Below, one piece after another: positions 42,306 to 50,332 of a stretch of 64,000 nt of DNA. This DNA is from an uncultured Parabacteroides sp. (GTDB taxonomy: Bacteria; Bacteroidota; Bacteroidia; Bacteroidales; Tannerellaceae). The stretch spans positions 1-64,000 of the forward strand of contig CAKUZF010000001.1 of assembly GCA_934718155.1 (NCBI GenBank), in the 5' to 3' direction. The position numbers and the translations under genes were made by a program. How positions within the stretch are numbered: position 1 is the stretch's first letter; the number at the start of each line of letters is the position of its first letter. Below the pieces are notes generated by a model that was not told the origin of the DNA, did no database searches, and worked only from the letters and a program-made list of their open reading frames with translations.

Positions 42306-42695
42306 TTACTTCGCGTTATCAGCCAAATAGACATCCGACATCATCTCGTGACCCAGGATGCGATTGTTGTTGTTGGTGATGTTCAACAGGGTGACATACT
42401 TGCGATACTGATCGGCAGTCAAAGCCTTTTTCATCAGCTTCAAGTTGCCATAAACAGCATCATACATCTTCTGATCCTGCTTCCTAGCGCTGGCCTTAGC
42501 AACGTCGTCCTGCTGCTCGATGAAGTAGGCGTTAATCTCGGCTACCTCATCAACCTGAGTAGACGACAACTGCAAATAGTTGATCAACTTACCCGTGCTT
42601 ACGATGAACGGCTCGCGGCTCAACGCCGGCTTCTCAGCATAACCCTCAAACGCAAACATACTTACCATCGCTACTAAAATACCAAACTTCTTCAT
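42306..42695 (-). CDS. Small secreted protein, paralogue of the adjacent 42790-43176 gene
   Basis: 129 residues with a signal peptide (about 1-20, FGILVAMVSMFAFEGYA). The mature part is helical and clearly homologous to the upstream neighbour: STGKLINYLQLSSTQVDEVA, EINAYFIEQQ, NLKLMKKALTADQYRKYVTL and LNITNNNNRI. The helical pattern with an L-x-x-x-Q-x-x-x-V-x-x-I core is reminiscent of Spy/CpxP-like periplasmic proteins, but I see no LTxxQ motif pair strong enough to assert this. It is the second gene of a tandem duplication; the 94-bp gap is filled with AGGTTTA-like repeats on the minus strand. Function unknown. Confidence 0.72.
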   Translation of the reverse strand: MKKFGILVAMVSMFAFEGYAEKPALSREPFIVSTGKLINYLQLSSTQVDEVAEINAYFIEQQDDVAKASARKQDQKMYDAVYGNLKLMKKALTADQYRKYVTLLNITNNNNRILGHEMMSDVYLADNAK

Positions 42696-42770
42696 AATCT
42701 TAAACCTAAACCTAATCTTAATAATCTAAACTTAAACCTAAAAACCTAAACTATAATTATACCAAAACGA
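42696..42770 (-). repeat. Degenerate AGGTTTA repeats in the leader of the small secreted paralogue
   Basis: Read on the minus strand this leader has repeated TTTAGGT, TTAGGTTT and AAGATTA units directly before the ATG at 42695. The upstream paralogue has a similar leader (AAGGTTTAGTTTAGGTT, about 43190-43215). The repeats may arise by slippage or may act in mRNA stability or translation. Confidence 0.6.
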
Positions 42771-42789
42771 ATCTTCTTGCCAGCTATTC

Positions 42790-43176
42790 CTATTTCTCGG
42801 CCAAGTAAGTGTCCAAATCGGGACCCATCACGACTCCCGCACAGTTGGCGCGCGTTACGTTGATCAAAGCTACATACTTTTGATACTGCGCCTTCGTCAG
42901 CGTACGCTTCATCAGCTTCAAGTTGCACAACAACGCATTTCGCACTTGATCGGGACGATCGCTCTGGCTCAACGCCTCGGCCGACAACGGCTGGCCCAAC
43001 TGCTGCTCCAAGTAAGCATTGATCTCCTCGACCTCAGCAGACTGCGCATCGGTCAACTGCAGATACTTGCTCAAACGCTCGAAACTTTGCTCTCCTGCCT
43101 CTTTGCCATTCTGTGCGTAACCCATTGTTGCACCCATCAGCAGCGCCATCGCTGCCATCAAACCTAAACGTCTCAT
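42790..43176 (-). CDS. Small secreted protein, tandem paralogue
   Basis: 128 residues with a signal peptide (about 1-21, GLMAAMALLMGATMGYAQ). The mature helical region matches the downstream gene segment by segment (FERLSKYLQLTDAQSAEVEE, INAYLEQQLGQ, NLKLMKRTLTKAQYQKYVAL, INVTRANCAG). The duplication is tandem and diverged. It is the first gene of the pair, with a promoter at 43264-43271 and an 80-nt leader. Likely periplasmic or surface, function unknown. Confidence 0.72.
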   Translation of the reverse strand: MRRLGLMAAMALLMGATMGYAQNGKEAGEQSFERLSKYLQLTDAQSAEVEEINAYLEQQLGQPLSAEALSQSDRPDQVRNALLCNLKLMKRTLTKAQYQKYVALINVTRANCAGVVMGPDLDTYLAEK

Positions 43177-43263
43177 AATGCCTTAAAATTTAAAACCTAA
43201 ACTAAACCTTAACTTTCAATGCGCCGTTTAACGCATCGCTTTTACTTTCTCTTTTTGTTGATG

Positions 43264-43271
43264 CAAAGATA
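43264..43271 (-). promoter_or_regulatory. -7 element TATCTTTG of the tandem secreted-protein genes
   Basis: Perfect consensus on the minus strand. Predicted start near 43257, giving a leader of about 80 nt, which is long for this window. The rest of 43272-43432 is A+T-rich with nothing else recognisable. Confidence 0.6.
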
Positions 43272-43432
43272 TAGGTATGTTTTAAAACATTGTTATTCGA
43301 TATGTATAATAAGTGTTAATCAAAATTTGTTTTGATATTCGTCAAGCTATTTGCACAGCAATATGAAACTTCTGCAGGTATTTTAACTATCAAATAGCTT
43401 TTCGAACGCCTATTTTAACAATATCGAGTAAG

Positions 43433-45319
<1,887 letters not shown>

Positions 45320-45341
45320 CTGTCTATGCTATTCGTCTCTG

Positions 45342-45349
45342 CAAAAGTA
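45342..45349 (-). promoter_or_regulatory. -7 element TACTTTTG of the ABC-F gene
   Basis: Fits TAnnTTTG on the minus strand, 23 bp before the ABC-F ATG. Confidence 0.55.
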
Positions 45350-45402
45350 ACGTTTTTCTACGATACATGCCCGATAACTCGGGAAACACCAAATATTTTT
45401 TG

Positions 45403-45410
45403 TAAGTTTG
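45403..45410 (+). promoter_or_regulatory. -7 element TAAGTTTG immediately before the HypF-like gene
   Basis: Fits TAnnTTTG. The usual spacing puts the transcript start at about 45417, one base before the ATG at 45418, so the mRNA would be leaderless or nearly so. Confidence 0.5.
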
Positions 45411-45417
45411 CTGCGCT

Positions 45418-47280
45418 ATGACTAAAAACGACTCCATCAGCTACCATGCAACACGAAAGGGCGAAGCGCAGACTTCGTCTGGTCTTGCGACACAACGGGA
45501 TGGCCACTCCGGCCAGCCTCGCTACTTTGCCACCTATAAAAAGAAATCGCGCACCAACTACGAGGAGCTGCTGCAACTCTCAGCCAAGCTGCTGCTGAAA
45601 GGCGAGGTGATTGCCTACAGAGGGCTGGGCGGCTACCAACTGGCCTGCGACGCGACGCAAGAGGCGGCGGTAGCGAAACTACGCGCCATTAAGCAACGAG
45701 CCGGAAAGCCCTTCGCCGTCATGTTTAAAGACTTGGATCATCTGCAAGCCTATGCCGAGACCGACGCCATGGAGGCGCAATGCCTCAGCAGTCCGCAGCG
45801 ACCGATCGTCTTGCTGCGCCAACTCGCGCCGCTGGCCGCTTCCATCAACCCAGGCATGCACTCCTTGGGCTGCTTGCTGCCCTACCTGCCTTTGCATGAG
45901 GATTGGTTTTCGCGCACGGGTCTTCCCGCCTTGGTCATGACGGGAGGCAATGAGTGGGATCTGCCGATCCTGACCGAACCCAACGAGGCAGAGGATTGCT
46001 TCGGCGGGCAGGTGGCCCTGATCCTGCATCACGACCAACCGATCCACAACCGCATCGGCAACTCCATCATTCAGGTGTGCGAAGGATACCCCTGCTTCCA
46101 ACGACGTTCGAGGGGCTACGCCAACCAGCCTTTCAAGGCCGATGCCAACGTGGAGGGCATACTGGCTTTCGGAGCCGAGAAGTGCGGCTCGTTCGCGGTC
46201 GGAGCGGGCAACACCGTCATGCAGAGCCAATACATGGGCAACCTATCGCTGCGCGAGACGCAGCTTTTCTACCAAGAGACGCAGGCGCATCTGCTTGCAC
46301 ACCACCTGTGCGAGCCGTCGCTGGTGGTGTGCGACAACGACCGCAGCCTTTTTGCCAGCCAAGAGGCCGAACGGTTCGCTAAAGAGAAGGGGCTACCGAT
46401 CGTCGGCGTGCAGCATCATCATGCCCATGCGGTTTCCTGCATGATTGAGCATGCGTTGCAAAAACAGGCGATTGCCATCGTCATGGACGATGCGGGACTG
46501 GGCGACGACGGCACGGAGTGGGGAGGCGAATTCCTGCTTTGCGACAGACTGCAGGCACAACGATTGGCCCATTTCGAAGCCATTCCGCTGCCTGAAGGCG
46601 GCGCTTCGGAGCCTTGGCGCATGACGATAGCCTACCTGTGGCATTACTTCCACGAAGAGATGGACGAGATCCCCTACCCGACCGATTTTATCCATCGGAT
46701 TGGCTGGGAACGGATTAAGCGCGTAGAGCAAGAGCTGGAACGGGGGACAGCACAGCAGACGGCTTCGGCCGAGCGACTGCTGGATGCGATCGCTTCGCTG
46801 TTGGGCATTTGCGACCGATCGACTTACTACCGTGAAGCTTGCATCCTGCTGGAGCAGGCCGCGCTGCACGAGCGGAACGCCTACGCTTACCCGCTCTTGG
46901 CCGAGGGAAATGTGCTTTCATTCCACCATCTGTTTGAGGCGTTGCTCCACGACATGGCCAACAATGTGCCCGTCAGTTTGCAGGCGGCTCGTGTGCACAC
47001 GACGTTGGCCACGCTGCTCGTGCAGAAAGCACGCCGACTGGTGCGCCGCACCAAGACCAAACAGGTTGTCTTGTCGGGCACCTGCTTCCAAGACAAATTA
47101 TTGACGACGACCGTCTGCCAAGCTTTCCAAGCCGCAGGCATCTCGTTCTATCTGCCGCAGCGCATTCCGGGCAACGACAGTGGCATCGCCGTTGGACAGC
47201 TGGCCATCGCAGCCGCCCAACAGGCTGCAAAGGCGGGCCAACCAGCTATCGCCGCAGCCCAACCTATGAATGAGGAGTAA
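45418..47280 (+). CDS. HypF-like carbamoyltransferase lacking the acylphosphatase and zinc-finger domains
   Basis: 620 residues. After about 45 unassigned N-terminal residues comes a YrdC-like domain (about 50-225, GEVIAYRGLGGYQLACDATQ, KQRAGKPFAVMFKDL, HSLGCLLPYLPLHE, RRSRGYANQPF). A Kae1-like C-terminal region follows, with FGAEKCGSFAVG, the metal-binding VQHHHAHAVSCMIEH, MDDAGLGDDGTEWGGEFLLC, VVLSGTCFQDKLLTT and IPGNDSGIAVGQLAIAAA. In HypF these two parts make and transfer the carbamoyl group for NiFe-hydrogenase CN ligands. Normal HypF (about 750 aa) starts with an acylphosphatase domain and two CxxC-type zinc fingers; both are missing, and no hydrogenase or hyp gene is nearby. It could therefore be a specialised YrdC-Kae1 fusion modifying another target, or a degenerate HypF. 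Confidence 0.82.
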   Translation: MTKNDSISYHATRKGEAQTSSGLATQRDGHSGQPRYFATYKKKSRTNYEELLQLSAKLLLKGEVIAYRGLGGYQLACDATQEAAVAKLRAIKQRAGKPFAVMFKDLDHLQAYAETDAMEAQCLSSPQRPIVLLRQLAPLAASINPGMHSLGCLLPYLPLHEDWFSRTGLPALVMTGGNEWDLPILTEPNEAEDCFGGQVALILHHDQPIHNRIGNSIIQVCEGYPCFQRRSRGYANQPFKADANVEGILAFGAEKCGSFAVGAGNTVMQSQYMGNLSLRETQLFYQETQAHLLAHHLCEPSLVVCDNDRSLFASQEAERFAKEKGLPIVGVQHHHAHAVSCMIEHALQKQAIAIVMDDAGLGDDGTEWGGEFLLCDRLQAQRLAHFEAIPLPEGGASEPWRMTIAYLWHYFHEEMDEIPYPTDFIHRIGWERIKRVEQELERGTAQQTASAERLLDAIASLLGICDRSTYYREACILLEQAALHERNAYAYPLLAEGNVLSFHHLFEALLHDMANNVPVSLQAARVHTTLATLLVQKARRLVRRTKTKQVVLSGTCFQDKLLTTTVCQAFQAAGISFYLPQRIPGNDSGIAVGQLAIAAAQQAAKAGQPAIAAAQPMNEE

Positions 47281-47284
47281 GCGC

Positions 47285-47806
47285 CTATTGCAAAGCCCGC
47301 TCGATGCGCTGCATCAAGTCGGCAAACTCCTCTTCGGTGTAGCCCTCGGTGGCATGAATCACCTTGCCCTCTTTATCGATCAGGTAGCTACGGGGAATCA
47401 GGCTATTGGCAAACGCTCCGTAGATCGCACGACTCTTATCGGGATAGAGCGGGAAGGTGAAGCCCTTCTTCTCGTTATACTTGGCCAGCTCGGCCTCGTT
47501 GTGCTCGCGACCGACCACGACCAAGGCAAACTGCGCATTGTCTTTATACTTCGGCCAAAGCGTTGTGTGGACCACCGCCAACTCTTTCTGGCAGGGAGGA
47601 CACCAAGTAGCGAAGAAGTTCAGCAGCACGACCTTCCCCTTGAGTTGCGAAGAGGCAAGCAGCACCTGCCCATCGTCGGCCATCACACTAAACGCAGGCA
47701 TCGCATCGCCCACCTTCACGATGTCGGCCTTTTTCTCTTGCGCATTGCCGACCCAAGCCATCACAGCCATCAAGGCCATCGTCAAAAATGTTCTCATCTT
47801 GTTCAT
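47285..47806 (-). CDS. Thioredoxin-like protein of the TlpA/ResA family
   Basis: 173 residues. Signal peptide (about 1-22, FLTMALMAVMAWVGNAQ). An AhpC/TSA-Redoxin-type fold with LKGKVVLLNFFATWCPPCQK holding the redox pair CPPC, then ALVVVGREHNEAELAKY and the cis-Pro region SLIPRSYLIDKEGKVIHA. It is periplasmic and reduces or exchanges disulfides, for example in cytochrome maturation or stress. It follows mltG by 35 bp on the same strand and probably shares its transcript. Convergent with the HypF-like gene (4 bp between stops). Confidence 0.92.
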   Translation of the reverse strand: MNKMRTFLTMALMAVMAWVGNAQEKKADIVKVGDAMPAFSVMADDGQVLLASSQLKGKVVLLNFFATWCPPCQKELAVVHTTLWPKYKDNAQFALVVVGREHNEAELAKYNEKKGFTFPLYPDKSRAIYGAFANSLIPRSYLIDKEGKVIHATEGYTEEEFADLMQRIERALQ

Positions 47807-47841
47807 TATTACATATAGGTATTTGATTGATTCTTCTCCAG

Positions 47842-48888
47842 CTATCGGATGCCATGCCTATTGAGAGCCGCCCGGTAGCGATCGGCGTTGCGATTGTGCT
47901 CGGCCAACGTCTTGGCAAAGTTATGCCGCCCCGAGAAGTCCTCCTTGGCACACATATATAAATAGGAATGATGCGCATAATGCAACACGCTGTTCAGTCC
48001 GCGCAGGGAGGGAATGCGGAGCGGTCCGGGAGGCAATCCCGTGTGGATATAGGTGTTGTAGGGCGAATCGACCTCCAAATGGGCAAAAAGGATACGTCGC
48101 AACGAGAAATCGCCCACGGCAAACTTCACGGTCGGATCGGCCTGCAGAGGGATGCCCTTCCGCAAACGGTTGATGTAAAGACCCGCCACAAGAGGCAGCT
48201 CTTCGGCGGCGGCCGTCTCCTCCTCGACAATAGAGGCCAAAATAGAGACCTCGATCGGTGTCAGGCCAATCGCCGCGGCCAGTTGCTTCCGCTCGTCGGT
48301 CCAGTAAGCCGCGTATTCCCGCTTCATACGGCGCATGAATTGCTCCGCCGAGAGGTTCCAATAGCATTCGTAGGTGTTGGGCAAGAAGAGGCAAGGAATG
48401 GTTGTAGGCGTAAAGCCCAAGCTGTCGCAATAGGCCGAGTCGTTGAGCAGGGTCAACAGCTCGTCGGAAGTCAGCATCAGCTGATCGGCGATTCGCTCGG
48501 CAAGGTCGCTCTTCAAGCGTATATTATTAAAGGTGACATGAACGGCCTCCTGCTGCCCACGGCGCAGGTTGTTGAGCAATTCCAAGTTGCTCATGCTCGG
48601 ACGCACCGCATAGCGACCCGTATGCAGATGGGCCGGATACTTCAGCCAACGGCTCAGCATGCGGAAACTGCCCAATCGCTCGCAGCCCGCCGAATCGACC
48701 AGTTGCCGGCAAAGCGCCTCGTAGTCTCTCTTTTGATCAATATAAAGGTAGGTTGTCTGCTGCGGATGGAAGTTCGCCGCCCAAACCATCCGATAAATCC
48801 AGGCTCCGCCCCCTATCAAAACCAACGACAAAGCCACCAACGCAGCAAGCCCATACTTTTTAGAAAAAAACGCTCTTCTTATTTTCAT
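47842..48888 (-). CDS. mltG: Endolytic murein transglycosylase MltG (YceG)
   Basis: 348 residues from MKIRRAFFSKKYG; an in-frame ATG at 48954 lies upstream of the promoter. N-terminal TM helix (about 13-33), a LysM-like segment, then the catalytic YceG domain: FLPNTYECYWNLSAEQFMRR, VSILASIVEEETAAAEELPL (catalytic Glu in EEE), VAGLYINRLRKGIPLQADPT and DSPYNTYIHTGLPPGPLRIP, ending YSLY-like YLYMCAKEDFSGRHNFAKTL. MltG cleaves nascent glycan strands next to the membrane and limits their length. Confidence 0.95.
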   Translation of the reverse strand: MKIRRAFFSKKYGLAALVALSLVLIGGGAWIYRMVWAANFHPQQTTYLYIDQKRDYEALCRQLVDSAGCERLGSFRMLSRWLKYPAHLHTGRYAVRPSMSNLELLNNLRRGQQEAVHVTFNNIRLKSDLAERIADQLMLTSDELLTLLNDSAYCDSLGFTPTTIPCLFLPNTYECYWNLSAEQFMRRMKREYAAYWTDERKQLAAAIGLTPIEVSILASIVEEETAAAEELPLVAGLYINRLRKGIPLQADPTVKFAVGDFSLRRILFAHLEVDSPYNTYIHTGLPPGPLRIPSLRGLNSVLHYAHHSYLYMCAKEDFSGRHNFAKTLAEHNRNADRYRAALNRHGIR

Positions 48889-48917
48889 GAATAATCTATT
48901 GAATATCAGACAAGGGG

Positions 48918-48925
48918 CAAAAGTA
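48918..48925 (-). promoter_or_regulatory. -7 element TACTTTTG of mltG-tlpA
   Basis: Fits TAnnTTTG on the minus strand, 30 bp before the mltG ATG. Confidence 0.55.
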
Positions 48926-48958
48926 ATATCTTTTTTCGAGAAAAAGAGGTTCAAAAGG

Positions 48959-48990
48959 TTTGATTATTCAAAAAATTAGTTCTACCTTTG
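48959..48990 (+). promoter_or_regulatory. Promoter of the tRNA-Ser gene (TTTG-N20-TACCTTTG)
   Basis: TTTG at 48959-48962, a 20-bp spacer and TACCTTTG at 48983-48990. Both boxes match the Bacteroidetes consensus with the expected spacing. Predicted start near 48997, 26 nt before the tRNA. Confidence 0.85.
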
Positions 48991-49022
48991 CAACGCAAAA
49001 GAAAAAAAGCAAGACACATCAA

Positions 49023-49109
49023 GGAAGTGTGGGTGAGTGGCTGAAACCACCAGTTTGCTAAACTGACGTACGGGTTACCGTACCGGGGGTTCGAATCCCC
49101 CCGCTTCCG
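49023..49109 (+). tRNA. tRNA-Ser (anticodon GCT)
   Basis: 87 nt. Acceptor GGAAGTG (49023-49029) pairs with CGCTTCC (49102-49108), discriminator G at 49109. D-arm around GTGAGTGGCTGAAACCAC, anticodon arm CCAGTTTGCTAAACTG with GCT in the loop, a long class-II variable arm (GTACGGGTTACCGTAC) and T-arm GGGGGTTCGAATCCCCC. It reads AGC/AGU. CCA is not encoded. Confidence 0.97.
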
Positions 49110-49120
49110 CGACGTTATCA

Positions 49121-49152
49121 AGAGGTTCTTCCAACGAAGAGCCTCTATTTTT
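49121..49152 (+). terminator. Terminator of the tRNA-Ser transcript
   Basis: AGAGGTTCTTC (49121-49131) pairs with GAAGAGCCTCT (49136-49146) with one wobble, a CAAC loop and a following ATTTTTAT. Confidence 0.85.
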
Positions 49153-49357
49153 ATGTATTCACGCCATCTTCCACAACCTGAGCCGAGCCAACCCGCAAGC
49201 TACGACGACTACGAGAAATGCGACAAAAAAAACACAATAACCGCCTGAAGACAGCAAGGGGCAGAGTCACCCACAAGAACCTCCTCCACCTGGCCAAGCA
49301 GGTGGGTGTAGAGCTGCCGACACGCCTTCAACCTCCACACCGGATTCGAGGCGATTA

Positions 49358-49470
49358 GGCCATTAAGGCCACAAAGGCCAAAAGGCCACCAATGTCCCCA
49401 AACAGAGAAAACAACAAAAAATGGCTTTTTTACTGAAAATAGGCCTAATGGCCACTTGGCCTTTTTGGCC
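49358..49470. repeat. Two clusters of regularly spaced GGCC in inverted layout
   Basis: GGCC occurs at 49358, 49367, 49376 and 49384 (spacing 9, 9, 8) with A-rich spacers, and again at 49442, 49450, 49458 and 49467 (spacing 8, 8, 9) with T-rich spacers. The second cluster is roughly the reverse complement of the first, so a long imperfect stem with a loop of about 54 nt could form. Confidence 0.65.
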
Positions 49471-49788
49471 TTTCCAGACTTCAGCGACAAGATCGCTCCC
49501 ACCGACTGGCCCAGCTTCTGCCGGGGCATCCTCGACAGCCAGACCGACACGGTGGAATGCGACAAGATGATGCTCGGCGCCCAGAACAATATCTCAAGGC
49601 TTCCGCAGCGCAGCTACAACATCCTCTACGGCGGCTTCGCCTCGAAGAAGGGGGTGCAACCTGCCATCCAGCAAGCAGCGGCTGCGCCTCCTCAAGGCAC
49701 GCGGCAAGATGTCCTCACAACGTATGGCATCGCACGGCAACGCACCAGCGCCTACGGCGCATGTCGTAAATTTGTGACACGGAAATGA
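49456..49788 (+). pseudogene. Remnant of a DUF3987-type mobile-element protein
   Basis: The open stretch encodes 110 residues whose first 60 (FSDKIAPTDWPSFCRGILDS, then QTDTVECDKMMLGAQNNIS and YNILYGGFASKKG) resemble the start of the DUF3987 helicase/primase-like region found in Bacteroidetes mobilisable islands: a 'W-x-x-F ... D ... D-x-M-L-L-G-A ... Y-G-x-x-A-S-x-K-G' pattern before the P-loop. The rest turns into unrelated low-complexity sequence, about 400 residues short of a full protein. Recognition is from memory of the family pattern, so moderate confidence. Confidence 0.5.
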
Positions 49789-49813
49789 TACAAAGGCATC
49801 AGGCTGGCGGGTC

Positions 49814-49923
49814 GCTGCTCTAAGGCTGCTCCGAGGTTGCTCCGAGGTTGCTCTAATGTTTCTCTAATCCGCGGTTAGAGAAACGTTAGAGAAACATTAG
49901 AGAAACGATAGAGCTCGATTAGA
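49814..49923. repeat. Ten-unit 11-bp phased array with central inversion
   Basis: Units every 11 bp: GCTGCTCTAAG, GCTGCTCCGAG, GTTGCTCCGAG, GTTGCTCTAAT, GTTTCTCTAAT, then a centre CCGCGGTTAGA, then GAAACGTTAGA, GAAACATTAGA, GAAACGATAGA and GCTCGATTAGA. The right half is the inverted form of the left, and around the centre GTTTCTCTAA / TTAGAGAAAC make a perfect dyad about the palindrome CCGCGG (49869-49874). The layout resembles iterons of a replication or transfer origin or a binding array for a phased DNA-binding protein. Confidence 0.85.
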
Positions 49924-49954
49924 GCTACTGCCTTGCAGCTTGGGAACTCCGGCC

Positions 49955-49987
49955 TTCGAACAGCGTTCGAGCGGCGTTCGAGTGCCT
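49955..49987. repeat. Three direct 11-bp repeats
   Basis: TTCGAACAGCG (49955), TTCGAGCGGCG (49966) and TTCGAGTGCCT (49977) are adjacent 11-mers sharing TTCGA. They have the same unit length as the array at 49814-49923 but a different sequence and phase. Confidence 0.65.
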
Positions 49988-50123
49988 CCTGACAGCCCTC
50001 CGCGACAATTGTTTTTTTCAACCCAGACCCCAACGCCTCCGTGGGTCGCCCCGACAAGGGGTTAACGGGGAGGCACGACTAACATGGCAGAGTTAAAGGT
50101 GTTTTGCCGTATAAAAAAAAGAA

Positions 50124-50160
50124 AACTCTATTATAGGCTTTTACACCGTATAATAGAGTT
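50124..50160 (-). terminator. Terminator of the tRNA-Arg transcript
   Basis: AACTCTATTATA (50124-50135) and TATAATAGAGTT (50149-50160) form a perfect 12-bp stem. On the minus strand it is followed by TTTCTTTTTTTTATA. Confidence 0.88.
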
Positions 50161-50169
50161 ATTAAAAAG

Positions 50170-50243
50170 TGATCGGGCTGGGATTCGAACCCAGGACCCA
50201 CAGCTTAGAAGGCTGTTGCTCTATCCAGCTGAGCTACCTGACC
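50170..50243 (-). tRNA. tRNA-Arg (anticodon TCT)
   Basis: 74 nt on the minus strand. D-arm GTAGCTCAGCTGGATAGAGC, anticodon arm ACAGC-CTTCTAA-GCTGT with TCT, T-arm CTGGGTTCGAATCCCAG, discriminator A. Acceptor GGTCAGG faces CCCGATC: six pairs including one G-U, plus an A-C mismatch at the fifth pair. It reads AGA/AGG. CCA is not encoded. Confidence 0.95.
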
Positions 50244-50261
50244 ATCCTTATTTTGGTGGTG

Positions 50262-50292
50262 CAAAGGTAGGCATTTTTCTTTTAATAGCAAA
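50262..50292 (-). promoter_or_regulatory. Promoter of tRNA-Arg (TTTG-N19-TACCTTTG)
   Basis: Minus-strand TACCTTTG (50262-50269) with TTTG at 50289-50292 and a 19-bp spacer; start predicted near 50255. Confidence 0.85.
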
Positions 50293-50332
50293 TTTTCGGA
50301 TGGTTTTTTTCTTGTTTCTCCCAGAAACGGGC

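Larger units (their letters stand above)
49153..50123. other. Decayed accessory DNA between two tRNA genes
   Basis: No intact gene fits here. The stretch contains an open fragment at 49266-49358 (encoding VTHKNLLHLAKQVGVELPTR and a short tail, then a stop), GGCC-rich inverted segments (49358-49470), a DUF3987-like protein remnant (49456-49788), an 11-bp phased array (49814-49923) and three direct 11-mers (49955-49987). Base use differs from the flanking housekeeping genes. The combination and its place beside tRNA genes suggest the residue of an integrated element; no integrase or clear att repeat is seen. Confidence 0.65.

Noticed and set aside
49209..49589. 126-codon minus-strand frame in the tRNA interval
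   Set aside because: No family resemblance; the plus strand holds the DUF3987-like fragment in the same place.
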